Origin: an uncultured Prevotella sp.
Lineage (GTDB): Bacteria; Bacteroidota; Bacteroidia; Bacteroidales; Bacteroidaceae
Length of the DNA stretch: 64,000 nucleotides
Assembly: GCA_900322035.1 (NCBI GenBank)
Contig: ONYL01000001.1
Coordinates: forward strand, 124,001 to 188,000
Reading direction: 5' to 3'
In this document: positions 27,337-36,508 of the stretch, piece after piece
Layout of the letters: each line of letters starts with the position of its first letter
How positions within the stretch are numbered: position 1 is the first letter of the stretch
Notes under the pieces: model-generated
Told to the model about the DNA's origin: nothing
The model's input: the letters and a program-made list of their open reading frames with translations, nothing else
Databases searched by the model: none
Made by a program: the position numbers and the translations under genes

Positions 27337-27906
27337 TTATTTTCTAATAATTGTTATCTCTCCGTTCTTCTTCAGTTTAATAATGCTACTGGGTGTGTGT
27401 GGCAAATGTTCCTGGCGTCGTGTCCAACAGACATAGTCAACGCTGTCAAGCAGGTCCTGCGAGATATCGCAATAGTTTTGTGCGGCAGGCTCGCCGCTAA
27501 TATTGGCAGAGGTGGACACAAGTGGTTTCTGAAAGCGGTAACAAAGGTCGTGCGAGAATTTTTCCTTTGTGATGCGCAGGCCTACGCTGCCATCTTCTGC
27601 AATAAGATTCTCGGCCAATCCACTTGCTCCATCAAGGATAAGCGTGGTAGGTTTGGTCACAGAATCAATAAGTTCCCAGGCTACGTCGGGCACATCGCGA
27701 ACGTAGCGCTGAAGCCGCGCCTCACTGTCGACCAAGCAAATCAACGCCTTAGAATCATCACGATGCTTAATGTCATACACTCTCTTAACAGCTTCTACAT
27801 TGGTAGCATCACAGCCTATTCCCCAAACCGTGTCGGTAGGATAAAGAATGACGCCTCCCTTACGAAGCACGTCTACTGCCTTTTTTATGTCTTCTTCCTG
27901 TGTCAT
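27337..27906 (-). CDS. Threonylcarbamoyl-AMP synthase (Sua5/YciO/YrdC family)
   Basis: A 189-residue protein of single-domain length (TsaC-like rather than the longer Sua5). It makes threonylcarbamoyl-AMP from threonine, bicarbonate and ATP for the t6A37 tRNA modification. Diagnostic stretches are ILYPTDTVWGIGCDA, KHRDDSKALICLV and VSTSANISGEPA. Two bases separate its stop from the ClC start, so the pair forms an operon led by a box TACTTTTG on the minus strand (27933-27940). Confidence 0.92.
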   Translation of the reverse strand: MTQEEDIKKAVDVLRKGGVILYPTDTVWGIGCDATNVEAVKRVYDIKHRDDSKALICLVDSEARLQRYVRDVPDVAWELIDSVTKPTTLILDGASGLAENLIAEDGSVGLRITKEKFSHDLCYRFQKPLVSTSANISGEPAAQNYCDISQDLLDSVDYVCWTRRQEHLPHTPSSIIKLKKNGEITIIRK

Positions 27907-27932
27907 TGATGTTTTATTTTACTTCTTATTCA

Positions 27933-27940
27933 CAAAAGTA
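27933..27940 (-). promoter_or_regulatory. -7 box of the tsaC-like/ClC operon
   Basis: Read on the minus strand: TACTTTTG, 27 bases upstream of the ATG. Confidence 0.55.
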
Positions 27941-28069
27941 CAAAAGTTTTTCCAATCACGAAAAGAAAGCTGGATTTTTCTTTAAGATTGCTTTTTCAGT
28001 AACGACTTAGAAAGAATGATGAAGTGGCGGAGGCATTAAGGGCAAACTTTCATCCTATTATTAATAAGA

Positions 28070-28116
28070 ATAAGTTTTTCTACTTATATTTTTGAGATAT
28101 AAGTATTTTTACTTAT
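28070..28116. promoter_or_regulatory. Pair of 18-bp palindromes (operator candidates) before the SatD-like gene
   Basis: Site 1 is 28070-28087 and site 2 is 28099-28116. Both are ATAAGT-N6-ACTTAT, and their starts are 29 bases apart. Site 2 overlaps a -7 box (28114-28122), where a bound protein would block transcription. The same pair with the same 29-base offset recurs at 29513-29559. Confidence 0.75.
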
Positions 28117-28138
28117 TTTTGCCTAAAAATATTTTTGC
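28114..28138 (+). promoter_or_regulatory. Two tandem -7 boxes of the SatD-like gene
   Basis: TATTTTTGC occurs at 28114-28122 and again at 28130-28138. The second ends three bases before the ATG at 28142, so a transcript from it would be leaderless. Confidence 0.65.
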
Positions 28139-28141
28139 AGT

Positions 28142-28807
28142 ATGATAGTTTCGACGATATCTGCTGACGTTGTAGATTCGACCAAGCTGACTAAAGAAGG
28201 AATGGTGGAACTACGCGACAGCGTCAACGCCTTCATTTCGGAGATACGGCAAATCGATCCTTCGGCCTGGGGAAGGCTGACCCGAGGAGACTTTGTTGAA
28301 TGTGTGGTGCCAAGGCCCGAGAAAGCTCTGCGCATCGCCTTGTTGCTCAAGACGCGCTTAAAGGCCCTTGACCTGCCTATTATAAAAGATGAAAATTCCC
28401 AGCTCTCTGTCTATGGGGCAAGAATAGCCATAGGCATAGGCACAATGCGCACCATCGATCGTCAGAACGATGTGATGGACGGAGAAGCCATCTACCTTTC
28501 CGGGAGACAGATTGACCTTAAGACGCCCACGACAAGGGGAACATTAGTATTATGCGCCAAGGATGAGCCAAGATTCATTGACCTTAATGCAATTTGCGTT
28601 TTAATCGATGCTTTAGTCAACAAGATCACCAGCCGGCAGGCCAATGTAGTTTACTACAAACTGCTCGGAATGAAAGTAGATAGTATCGCAGCCTTATTAG
28701 GCATCACGCAAAGTGCTGTCAGCCAGCACGCCATACAAGCCTCTTGGTATGCCATAGAGTACGCCGTGAGGACTTTTGAAACAGAAATTACGAAGCTTTG
28801 CAAATGA
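28142..28807 (+). CDS. SatD-like protein with C-terminal HTH
   Basis: A 221-residue protein. The N-terminal half (ISADVVDSTKLTKEG, then WGRLTRGDFVECV and ARIAIGIGTM) resembles the SatD family and, more loosely, the nucleotidyl-cyclase fold with its D-x-V-x-S-T motif. The C-terminus (about 175-210: YKLLGMKVDSIAALLGITQ… SAVSQH) is a sigma-like helix-turn-helix. It overlaps the next gene by four bases (ATGA at 28804-28807). SatD was named in the Streptococcus mutans acid-tolerance sat operon; its biochemistry is not settled. From the palindromes around the pair I infer that this protein represses its own promoter and senses a ligand through the cyclase-like half. Confidence 0.78.
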   Translation: MIVSTISADVVDSTKLTKEGMVELRDSVNAFISEIRQIDPSAWGRLTRGDFVECVVPRPEKALRIALLLKTRLKALDLPIIKDENSQLSVYGARIAIGIGTMRTIDRQNDVMDGEAIYLSGRQIDLKTPTTRGTLVLCAKDEPRFIDLNAICVLIDALVNKITSRQANVVYYKLLGMKVDSIAALLGITQSAVSQHAIQASWYAIEYAVRTFETEITKLCK

Positions 28808-29535
28808 ATCTGATTATTTTGTTCGAGTTAGTGTTGGCACATGTTGTTGGAGACTTCTATTGCCAAACCGACAAATCATGCCAAGAAAAACTACAACGCA
28901 AGTTTAAAAGCAAGTCACTCTACTTTCACAGTCTGGTTATCGCATTGTTATCATGGGATATGGTGGGGGGTGGACTCGGTTTCTTTCCTTACTTCATACT
29001 TTTGTGGGGCAGTCACATTCTCATTGACTGGGGAAAGACCATCGTAGAACCATCACAAAAGAAGCTAACGCCTATCTTCATTGCCGACCAGGTTCTCCAC
29101 CTCTGTGTTATGGTTGTGATTGCGGTTCATTTTTCCAGTGATTGGTCCAACAAGTTTTACGAGCTTTTCAACGTCGGCCATTTGCATTTATTCCCAATAT
29201 TGCTGACGATTCTTCTTCTGTCGAAGCCTACCAACATCCTCATTAAACTCATTCTGTCCGACTACCACATCATGGACAGCAACACTCGTTCCTGCTCACA
29301 GACAAGGGAAGCCGGCGCACTCATTGGCTCATTGGAACGTCTGCTTACACTGTGTTTTGTCCTTTTAGGCGAGTTTGAAGCCATAGGATTCATTATCGCT
29401 GCCAAATCCATACTCCGTTTCAAAGACAACGAAAGGCCTAAAACCGAATATGTATTGGCTGGAACGCTGCTCAGCTTTGGCATTGCCATCCTAATGGGTA
29501 TACTACTGAAATATAAGTACAGTTACTTATATTAG
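28804..29535 (+). CDS. DUF3307 membrane protein, partner of the SatD-like regulator
   Basis: The ATG at 28804 overlaps the stop of the SatD-like gene, which I prefer to the ATG two codons earlier; this gives 243 residues. It opens with LAHVVGDFYCQTD, the hallmark of DUF3307, and has about six hydrophobic segments with conserved His in SHILIDWGKT and ADQVLHL. Function is unknown. Pairing with SatD-like genes is a pattern I know from other Bacteroidetes. The gene's last codons (KYKYSYLY) encode one of the 18-bp palindromes. Confidence 0.75.
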   Translation: MNLIILFELVLAHVVGDFYCQTDKSCQEKLQRKFKSKSLYFHSLVIALLSWDMVGGGLGFFPYFILLWGSHILIDWGKTIVEPSQKKLTPIFIADQVLHLCVMVVIAVHFSSDWSNKFYELFNVGHLHLFPILLTILLLSKPTNILIKLILSDYHIMDSNTRSCSQTREAGALIGSLERLLTLCFVLLGEFEAIGFIIAAKSILRFKDNERPKTEYVLAGTLLSFGIAILMGILLKYKYSYLY

Positions 29536-29559
29536 CCGGATATAAGCAAAAGCACTTAT
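29513..29559. promoter_or_regulatory. Second pair of 18-bp palindromes after the DUF3307 gene
   Basis: Site 3 (29513-29530) is ATAAGT-N6-ACTTAT. Site 4 (29542-29559) is ATAAGC-N6-ACTTAT. Their starts are again 29 bases apart. Site 3 lies inside the last codons of the DUF3307 gene and site 4 is 96 bases before the fmt promoter box. Confidence 0.72.
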
Positions 29560-29654
29560 TTCGATAACCGATTAGTAACAGCCCAACTGTGCCCAAAGTA
29601 TGGACTGAAAGTGAGAATTATGATTTGAGAAGAAAGAGTATAGAATATTTTTTC

Positions 29655-29663
29655 TAATTTTGC
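29655..29663 (+). promoter_or_regulatory. -7 box of fmt, giving a leaderless transcript
   Basis: TAATTTTGC ends three bases before the fmt ATG at 29667, so transcription would start at or close to the start codon. Confidence 0.65.
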
Positions 29664-29666
29664 AGC

Positions 29667-30638
29667 ATGGACAAGAAAGATCTAAGAATTGTTTTCATGG
29701 GTACGCCCGAGTTTGCTGTAGGTTCCTTGCGGCGGCTTGTGGAGGGAGGCTACAATGTTGTCGGAGTGGTGACCCAGCCCGACCGGCCAGTAGGCAGACA
29801 TCAAAACACACTCCAGCCCTCGGAGGTGAAGGAATATGCAGTGGCCAACAACATACCTGTGTTGCAGCCCGTCAAGATGAAAGATGCGACATTCCTGGAA
29901 CAGCTACGCCAGTGGCGGGCCGATTTGCAGGTAGTGGTAGCTTTCAGGATGTTGCCCGAGGCGGTGTGGGCCATGCCGCGATGGGGTACTTTCAACGTAC
30001 ATGCCGCCTTGTTGCCACAATACCGCGGGGCTGCCCCCATCAATTGGGCTGTCATCAATGGTGAGACCGAGACAGGTGTAACTACATTCTTCCTCGACAA
30101 GGACATCGACACGGGGCGTATCATCGCGCAAAAGCATTTCCCCATACCCGATGATGCCAACGTGGAATATGTCTACGACGGACTGATGAAGTTAGGCGCC
30201 GACATTTGCATAGAGACTGTGGACAAGATACTGACTTCCGACGGCCACATTGAGAGCATCGACCAAAGTGAGATCGTCGGTCAGACAGGAACCGAACTCA
30301 AACCGGCTCCAAAGATTTTCAAGGAGACATGCCGGATCAACTGGGACCAACCGGCAAAGAAGGTTTACGACTTTGTTCGTGGCCTCAGTCCTTATCCCTG
30401 CGCATGGACAAAACTCAGCGACGGCAATACCTTGAAAATCATAGAGTCGCAAAAGACCGGGCAAGCCACAGATGGCCGTCGGCCTGGTGAAATCCGTGAA
30501 CAAAAAGGTAGGCTCTTCATCGCCTGCGCCGACCAATGGCTGGAAATTGGCCAGCTGCAGCTCAGTGGAAAAAAGCGCATGGACGCACGTTCGTTTCTCA
30601 ACGGCAACCATGAAATAGACCGTCTCATGGCACAATAG
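29667..30638 (+). CDS. fmt: Methionyl-tRNA formyltransferase
   Basis: A 323-residue enzyme that formylates initiator Met-tRNA with 10-formyl-THF. It has the N-terminal FMGTPEFAVGSL, the catalytic block FNVHAALLPQYRGAAPINWA with NGETETGV and DKDIDTG, and a C-terminal OB-like tRNA-binding domain. Length is normal. It is not paired with def here; it stands alone with a strong terminator behind it. Confidence 0.97.
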   Translation: MDKKDLRIVFMGTPEFAVGSLRRLVEGGYNVVGVVTQPDRPVGRHQNTLQPSEVKEYAVANNIPVLQPVKMKDATFLEQLRQWRADLQVVVAFRMLPEAVWAMPRWGTFNVHAALLPQYRGAAPINWAVINGETETGVTTFFLDKDIDTGRIIAQKHFPIPDDANVEYVYDGLMKLGADICIETVDKILTSDGHIESIDQSEIVGQTGTELKPAPKIFKETCRINWDQPAKKVYDFVRGLSPYPCAWTKLSDGNTLKIIESQKTGQATDGRRPGEIREQKGRLFIACADQWLEIGQLQLSGKKRMDARSFLNGNHEIDRLMAQ

Positions 30639-30679
30639 AGTCAACAAAGGTCTCCAGAACAAACATTAGACATCAAAAT

Positions 30680-30723
30680 AAAAACGGGATTTGGAATCCA
30701 AGAGGTTTCCAAATCCCGTTTTT
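30680..30723. terminator. Bidirectional terminator between fmt and the ROK kinase
   Basis: A perfect 17-bp stem (30680-30696 with 30707-30723) with A-runs on the left and T-runs on the right, so it can stop transcription from both sides. The ROK gene on the minus strand ends 122 bases further on. Confidence 0.9.
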
Positions 30724-30844
30724 ATTTAGTTTCCCATTTGGAAGTCATAAAGCCTATACCCCTTGAGGTACAAACCATACTTCTCAACCGGATTAGCTCC
30801 AACAAGTTACCGACAGGAAGTAGCTGTCTGAAAGAATCAAAGAC

Positions 30845-31828
30845 TTACTTGTTGATTTCCCAACCCACTGCAGAAGCACCGAGTACAGCAGCGCTTGATC
30901 CGTCGAGACTGCTCACGAGGAACTTGGGCTTGTCGCGGAAGATGGGCAGTGCATGCTTACGATAGCTGCGCTCCAGAGGTTTCATCAGCAGGTCACCAGC
31001 CTTGGTCAGGCCACCGAAGAACACGAAAGCCTCGGGAGAGGAGAATGTCACAAAGTCAGCGCATGCCTCACCTAACATCTCACCAGTGAACTCATAGACG
31101 CGCTTGGCCAGCTTGTCACCCTTGGCGGCGGCCAGGCTCACATCGAGAGAAGTGATGTCCTCGGGCTTCATGTCGCGCAGCAATGAAGGCTCAGCCGATT
31201 CCTTCAGAAACTCGCGTGCCGTACGCGCCACACCTGTAGCCGAGCAATAAGCCTCCAGACAGCCTGTGCGGCCACAGCCGCAGGCACGGCCATTCTCACG
31301 CACCATGATCACATGGCCCAGCTCACCGGCAAAACCGTCGCTGCCATAAACCATCTGCCCATTGATCACAATGCCAGATCCAACTCCTGTGCCGAGCGTA
31401 AGCATGATGAAGTTTTTCATGCCACGAGCTACGCCATAGGTCATTTCGCCGATTGCGGCGGCATTGGCGTCGTTGGTCAGTGCCACAGGAATGCCCAAAG
31501 CCTTGGAGAACATTTCAGCCAAAGGCACAACGCCACTGTGTCCCCACGACAAGTTAGGCGCAAACTCTATGCAGCCTGTATAGTAGTTGCCATTAGGCGC
31601 ACCGATACCCATTGCCTTGATGTTCTGAATGCCACCCGTCTGATCGATAATCACCTGCACGGCGTCGACACAAGCCTTCACATAGTCTTCGACCTTCTCA
31701 TAGGCCTGAGTCTTAACTGCCGTCGTAGCCTTAATATCGCCGCGGCTGTCAACAATACCAAACACTGAGTTGGTTCCACCCAAATCCAAGCCAATCACAT
31801 ATGGCTTCATTTCGTTATTTGTTTCCAT
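30845..31828 (-). CDS. ROK-family glucokinase
   Basis: I set the start at the ATG at 31828 (METNNEMKPYVIGLDLGG), because the longer frame from 31912 runs across the promoter box at 31881-31889. The 327-residue protein has the phosphate-binding LDLGGTN, the ROK zinc motif GRACGCGRTGCLEAYCS with three Cys, and GTGVGSGIVINGQ. ROK glucokinases phosphorylate glucose with ATP for glycolysis; related ROK proteins use N-acetyl sugars or act as repressors, but there is no HTH here, so a kinase is most likely. Confidence 0.92.
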   Translation of the reverse strand: METNNEMKPYVIGLDLGGTNSVFGIVDSRGDIKATTAVKTQAYEKVEDYVKACVDAVQVIIDQTGGIQNIKAMGIGAPNGNYYTGCIEFAPNLSWGHSGVVPLAEMFSKALGIPVALTNDANAAAIGEMTYGVARGMKNFIMLTLGTGVGSGIVINGQMVYGSDGFAGELGHVIMVRENGRACGCGRTGCLEAYCSATGVARTAREFLKESAEPSLLRDMKPEDITSLDVSLAAAKGDKLAKRVYEFTGEMLGEACADFVTFSSPEAFVFFGGLTKAGDLLMKPLERSYRKHALPIFRDKPKFLVSSLDGSSAAVLGASAVGWEINK

Positions 31829-31880
31829 TTCGTTAAATATGTTATAGTTTTCGGATTTAGTCAAGTGTAAACAATTATAC

Positions 31881-31889
31881 GCAAAATTA
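31881..31889 (-). promoter_or_regulatory. -7 box of the ROK kinase gene
   Basis: Read on the minus strand: TAATTTTGC, about 52 bases before the chosen ATG. Confidence 0.6.
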
Positions 31890-31993
31890 AAAAAAAGATT
31901 TGTAACCGCCAACTCTTTCGATTGTTTTTTATCCAGGCGTTATTGGATTTCAACATTTTCTATCGATTATCAATGAATATCAATTAAATTTAG

Positions 31994-32002
31994 TAACTTT
32001 GC
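31994..32002 (+). promoter_or_regulatory. -7 box of the LysE-family gene
   Basis: TAACTTTGC ends eight bases before the ATG at 32011, so the leader is at most a few bases long. Confidence 0.65.
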
Positions 32003-32010
32003 GGTCGAAT

Positions 32011-32682
32011 ATGACATCTCTTTTTCAAATCGATTTGTTTGCCATGATTCTCAAGGGAATCCTCATTGGCATCATCGCTTCGGCGCCAATGGGTCCCGTG
32101 GGCATTCTTTGCATACAACGCACACTGAACAAGGGGCGCTGGTATGGATTCATAACGGGGGTGGGCGCTGCCGTCAGCGATATCATCTACGCTATGTTCA
32201 CGGGGTTTGGCATGTCATTTGTCGTCGACTTTATCAACAATCCGGAATACAAATTCTATCTTCAGATAGCAGGCTCGCTCTTGCTGTTGCTTTTCGGCAT
32301 CTATACCTTCATGACGAAACCCAAGAATCAGATCCACAAGAGCGCCAATCAGAAAGGAACTCTTTGGCACAACGGCATCACGGCATTCCTCGTGACGTTC
32401 AGCAATCCGCTCATCATCTTTCTTTTCATGTCGACGTTCGCCCTCTTTGCGTTCGTTATTCCTCATCATCCCTTGGAGATGATTCTCGGATTTGCCAGCA
32501 TTTTGTTTGGGGCACTGCTATGGTGGTACGGACTGACTTGGCTTGTAGACAAAATCCGCAACAAGTTTGATGATACGGGAATACTCATCATCAACCGCAT
32601 CATTGGCACGTTAGTGGTCATTTTCTCACTGGTGTGCATCATCGGGACAGCTTTCAACCTCTACCACTTGCCATCATTCTGA
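32011..32682 (+). CDS. LysE-family amino-acid exporter
   Basis: The ATG at 32011 gives 223 residues; the TTG four codons earlier overlaps the promoter box. Six hydrophobic segments and the N-terminal APMGPVGILCIQRTLNKGRW, followed by GVGAAVSDIIYA, match the LysE/RhtB translocator superfamily, which exports amino acids or other small metabolites. The substrate is not evident. The DUF4924 gene starts 41 bases downstream. Confidence 0.86.
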   Translation: MTSLFQIDLFAMILKGILIGIIASAPMGPVGILCIQRTLNKGRWYGFITGVGAAVSDIIYAMFTGFGMSFVVDFINNPEYKFYLQIAGSLLLLLFGIYTFMTKPKNQIHKSANQKGTLWHNGITAFLVTFSNPLIIFLFMSTFALFAFVIPHHPLEMILGFASILFGALLWWYGLTWLVDKIRNKFDDTGILIINRIIGTLVVIFSLVCIIGTAFNLYHLPSF

Positions 32683-32723
32683 ACCCGTTTTGTTCATTCT
32701 TGTGATTCCATAAGACATCCGTT

Positions 32724-33302
32724 ATGTATATAGCAAAAGAAATCAGAAAAAAGTCCATCGCCGAATATCTGCTCTACATGTGGCAGATCGAAGACTTGAT
32801 CAGAGCCTACGGCTGTCATCTGCCGCTCATCGAGAGAGAGTATATCAGTAAGTTTGCCGACTATACCGACGAACAGAAGGAAGAAGAGGCCGACTGGTTT
32901 GGCAATCTCATTCGCATGATGAACGAGGAAGGATGCCGGGAGCAGGGACACCTTCAGATCAACAAGGTCATCCTTGAAGACATGGCCGACCTGCATCAGC
33001 GGCTGTTGCAGTCGGACAAGTTCCCCTATTACAACGCTCAATACTACAAAGTGTTGCCATTCATCGTGGAGCTCAGAAGCCGCAACAAGCGAGCCGATGA
33101 AACCTTGGGTGACGAAGGCGAGATAGAAACTTGCATGAACGCACTCTACGGGAAAATGATGCTCGAGCTGCAACACAAGGAGATCACGCCAGCCACACAG
33201 GCCGCCTTGAAGGAAATTACAACCTTCATTGGAATGCTAAGTGATTACTATGTGAAGGACCGCGACGAGGGTTTGAAGTTTGACGACGACATGCAACTCT
33301 GA
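32724..33302 (+). CDS. DUF4924 family protein
   Basis: A 192-residue, mostly helical, soluble protein. The N-terminus IAKEIRKKSIAEYLLYMWQI followed by EDLIRAYG is typical of DUF4924, a family that I know only from Bacteroidetes. There is no signal peptide, known catalytic motif or functional clue. It lies 41 bases after the LysE-type gene and 94 before rfbD, so it may share a transcript with either. Confidence 0.8.
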   Translation: MYIAKEIRKKSIAEYLLYMWQIEDLIRAYGCHLPLIEREYISKFADYTDEQKEEEADWFGNLIRMMNEEGCREQGHLQINKVILEDMADLHQRLLQSDKFPYYNAQYYKVLPFIVELRSRNKRADETLGDEGEIETCMNALYGKMMLELQHKEITPATQAALKEITTFIGMLSDYYVKDRDEGLKFDDDMQL

Positions 33303-33396
33303 GGTGGCTACCCCAACCGACTGGAAGTCAAGCCAACAGCAAGGCAGGACTTTCAATCATAGAGAAAAAGAAATAAAAAAGTAATAACATCGAGAT

Positions 33397-34281
33397 ATGA
33401 ACATATTAGTAACAGGGGCCAATGGCCAGTTAGGCAACGAAATGCAGCTCGTCAGCCGCGATTCCAAGGACCATTACCTATTCACTGACGTTTGCGAGGG
33501 CTACCAACACCTCGACATAACCAATATGGAGGCCATCCGCAAGATGGTGGCCGAAAACAACATTAAGTGCATCGTCAACTGTGCTGCTTGGACCAATGTG
33601 GATAAGGCCGAGACGGCTGGCGAGATCGTTGAGACGCTCAACGCCAAGGCTCCAGAAAACCTTGCCAAGGCTATGAAGGAAGTAGACGGGCTACTGGTAC
33701 ATATCTCCACCGACTATGTCTTTGGTGGCGATCCCTACAACACCCCATGCCGTGAGGACCAGAAAGGTACGCCCACCGGTGTTTACGGACTGACGAAACT
33801 TCATGGCGAAGAGAAGATTTTAGCCACAGGAGCCCACTATCTTATCTTCCGCACGGCTTGGCTCTACAGCGAGTTTGGCCATAACTTTCTCAAGACCATG
33901 CTCAGCCTGACAGCCACCAAGCCACAGTTGAAAGTGGTGTTCGATCAGTGCGGTACGCCCACATACGCCGGCGACCTGGCTCGCTGCATCTTCCACATAT
34001 TGGAGAACCGCAAGTTTGAGGGTCATGAAGGCATATATCATTTCAGCAACGAAGGTGTCTGCAGTTGGTACGACTTCACGAAAGTTATCGCAGCATTCGC
34101 GGGCCATACCGCTTGCGACATTCAGCCTTGCCACAGCGACGAGTTTCCCTCGCCTGTAAAACGCCCGGCATACAGTGTTTTAGACAAGACCAAGGTGAAA
34201 GAAACCTTCGGCATTGCCATCCCCTACTGGATGGACGCTCTCAAGACCTGCATGGACAACATGAAATCCCTGAAACAATGA
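33397..34281 (+). CDS. rfbD: dTDP-4-dehydrorhamnose reductase
   Basis: A 294-residue NAD(P)H-dependent enzyme, the last step in dTDP-L-rhamnose synthesis for surface polysaccharides. It has the Rossmann motif [10 protein letters not shown] at the N-terminus and the short-chain dehydrogenase active site YGLTKLHGE (Tyr-x3-Lys). rfbA, rfbB and rfbC are absent from the window. It overlaps prfC by four bases (ATGA at 34278-34281). Confidence 0.95.
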   Translation: MNILVTGANGQLGNEMQLVSRDSKDHYLFTDVCEGYQHLDITNMEAIRKMVAENNIKCIVNCAAWTNVDKAETAGEIVETLNAKAPENLAKAMKEVDGLLVHISTDYVFGGDPYNTPCREDQKGTPTGVYGLTKLHGEEKILATGAHYLIFRTAWLYSEFGHNFLKTMLSLTATKPQLKVVFDQCGTPTYAGDLARCIFHILENRKFEGHEGIYHFSNEGVCSWYDFTKVIAAFAGHTACDIQPCHSDEFPSPVKRPAYSVLDKTKVKETFGIAIPYWMDALKTCMDNMKSLKQ

Positions 34282-35843
34282 ACGAGATAGAACGCAGACG
34301 CACCTTCGCCATCATCTCCCACCCTGATGCCGGTAAAACCACACTGACCGAAAAGTTCCTTCTCTTCGGTGGACAGATACAGGTGGCTGGAGCAGTGAAG
34401 AACAACAAAATTCGGAAGACGGCCACATCCGACTGGATGGACATCGAGAAACAGCGAGGTATCTCTGTTTCTACCTCCGTCATGGAATTTGACTACAATG
34501 GCTATAAGGTCAACATCCTCGACACCCCTGGCCACCAGGATTTCGCCGAAGACACTTATCGCACGCTGACTGCCGTTGATTCGGCCATCATAGTCGTCGA
34601 TTCAGCCAAAGGCGTCGAGGCACAGACCCGCAAGCTAATGGAAGTTTGCCGCATGCGCAATACTCCCGTGATCATCTTCATCAACAAGATGGATCGTGAG
34701 GGACGTGACCCCTTCGACTTGCTCGACGAGTTGGAAGAGGAGCTCAGCATTCATGTACGGCCGCTATCCTGGCCCATTGGACAAGGAGCGCGGTTCAAAG
34801 GAGTATACAACATCTATGAACAGCAGCTCAACCTCTTCACCCCCAACAAGCAGCGCGTCACCGAAAAGGTAGCTGTAGACATCGATTCGGCAGAACTCGA
34901 CGCCCACGTCGGTGAACGTGAAGCCGACCAATTGCGAAGCGACTTGGAACTCATCGACGGTGTCTATCCGGAATTCGACGTCGAGCAATACCGCAGCGCT
35001 GAGGTCGCCCCGGTATTTTTCGGTTCGGCACTCAACAACTTTGGTGTGCAGGAACTGCTCAACTGCTTTGTCGAGATTGCGCCCAGTCCGCGGCCCACAA
35101 AAGCCGAGGAGCGGTTGGTTTTGCCCACAGAGCCCAAGTTCACAGGTTTCATCTTCAAGATAACGGCCAACATCGACCCCAACCACCGTTCTTGTATCGC
35201 ATTCTGCAAGGTGTGCTCCGGCAAGTTTGTCCGCAACCAGCCCTACCTTCACGTTCGGTTGGGAAAGACTGTACGCTTCTCCTCCCCCACTCAATTTATG
35301 GCCCAGCGCAAGTCCACCGTCGACGAAGCCTATCCCGGTGACATTGTTGGTCTGCCCGACAATGGTATTTTCAAGATCGGCGACACACTGACCGAGGGCG
35401 AGCAGATTCATTTCCGGGGGCTGCCCAGCTTCTCACCCGAGATGTTCAAGTATATCGAGAACGACGACCCAATGAAATCCAAACAGCTTTCAAAGGGCAT
35501 CGAACAGCTGATGGACGAGGGCGTTGCCCAGCTTTTCATCAACCAGTTCAACAACCGCCGCATCATCGGCACCGTAGGCCAGTTGCAGTTTGAGGTCATC
35601 CAGTATCGCCTTGAGCATGAATACAACGCCAAGTGTCGGTGGGAGCCTGTCCACCTCTACAAGGCATGTTGGATAGAGAGCGACGACGAAGCTGAGCTCG
35701 ACAACTTCAAGAAGCGTAAATATCAGTATATGGCCAAAGACCGTGACGGGCGCGACGTTTTCCTCGCCGACAGCAGCTACGTACTGAGCATGGCACAACA
35801 GGACTTCAAACACATCAAATTCCACTTCACTTCAGAATTCTAA
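34278..35843 (+). CDS. prfC: Peptide chain release factor 3
   Basis: The true start is the ATG at 34278 inside the overlap with rfbD; an upstream open frame to 34065 is only the rfbD shadow. The 521-residue translational GTPase recycles RF1 and RF2 after termination. The GTPase motifs are [13 protein letters not shown] (G1), QRGISVSTS (G2), [11 protein letters not shown] (G3) and [10 protein letters not shown] (G4). A clear terminator follows. Confidence 0.97.
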   Translation: MNEIERRRTFAIISHPDAGKTTLTEKFLLFGGQIQVAGAVKNNKIRKTATSDWMDIEKQRGISVSTSVMEFDYNGYKVNILDTPGHQDFAEDTYRTLTAVDSAIIVVDSAKGVEAQTRKLMEVCRMRNTPVIIFINKMDREGRDPFDLLDELEEELSIHVRPLSWPIGQGARFKGVYNIYEQQLNLFTPNKQRVTEKVAVDIDSAELDAHVGEREADQLRSDLELIDGVYPEFDVEQYRSAEVAPVFFGSALNNFGVQELLNCFVEIAPSPRPTKAEERLVLPTEPKFTGFIFKITANIDPNHRSCIAFCKVCSGKFVRNQPYLHVRLGKTVRFSSPTQFMAQRKSTVDEAYPGDIVGLPDNGIFKIGDTLTEGEQIHFRGLPSFSPEMFKYIENDDPMKSKQLSKGIEQLMDEGVAQLFINQFNNRRIIGTVGQLQFEVIQYRLEHEYNAKCRWEPVHLYKACWIESDDEAELDNFKKRKYQYMAKDRDGRDVFLADSSYVLSMAQQDFKHIKFHFTSEF

Positions 35844-35865
35844 GCGAATAGTTCAAATAGCTAAG

Positions 35866-35910
35866 ACATCGGCACGGTAAGTTCAACATCCTACCGTGCC
35901 GATGTTTTTT
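35866..35910 (+). terminator. Terminator after prfC
   Basis: A 14-bp perfect stem, ACATCGGCACGGTA (35866-35879) with its complement (35892-35905), followed by six T. Confidence 0.9.
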
Positions 35911-36131
35911 CCACCAGCCCATATCTCAACCCATCAGACTCTCTCCCTTTATGCCCGTCTACAAAGTTATCCCGCCACTCTTTGCGGATGTTATTAATCC
36001 TTGGTAAACATTCCTGAACACCAGGCGAAATGTCCGGTCAGGACACAATCTTGCTTCCAGTCCTAACATAGAGCATTCAATGACACGTCCGGCAACGAAT
36101 GCAGACAGCTGCAAAATGGCCTTTTCATCCC

Positions 36132-36219
36132 GGACGCCAGAAGCCTCCCCACGGGATTCCAGAAGCCTCCCCGCGGGGCGCCATAAGCAAGCCCACGGGG
36201 CACCGTATGGAAGCCGGGA
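36132..36219. repeat. 22-bp tandem element, locus C (4 units)
   Basis: Units of exactly 22 bases start at 36132, 36154, 36176 and 36198. Units 1 and 2 share CCAGAAGCCTCCCC, and unit 4 ends in GGAAGCCGGGA. The last unit runs into GATGAATAA, much as locus B runs into GATGAGTAG. The array lies between convergent prfC and the UpxY-like gene. I see nothing else I can name in 35911-36508. Confidence 0.72.
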
Positions 36220-36508
36220 TGAATAAACAATGGTTCAGACTTAAATCAACAAAGTCGTTGCCTTCAGCGACACAGGTACCAATGCAGACAGAATGCAGCA
36301 AACGTAAATACACAACAAACAGATGCGTCTCCATTCTTAAAACTGGATAAAGTTTGGCTTACACGGGAAAAGATATGACGCAACCAACAGACTATGAAAT
36401 AACGGCACAATACAAATGGGCATCAAAAAAGCTGAATCCCACAATATGGAATACAGCCTGCATGGTTTCGCCCAACAAGTGCCGAGGGGCAACAACAGCC
36501 TATTTTGT

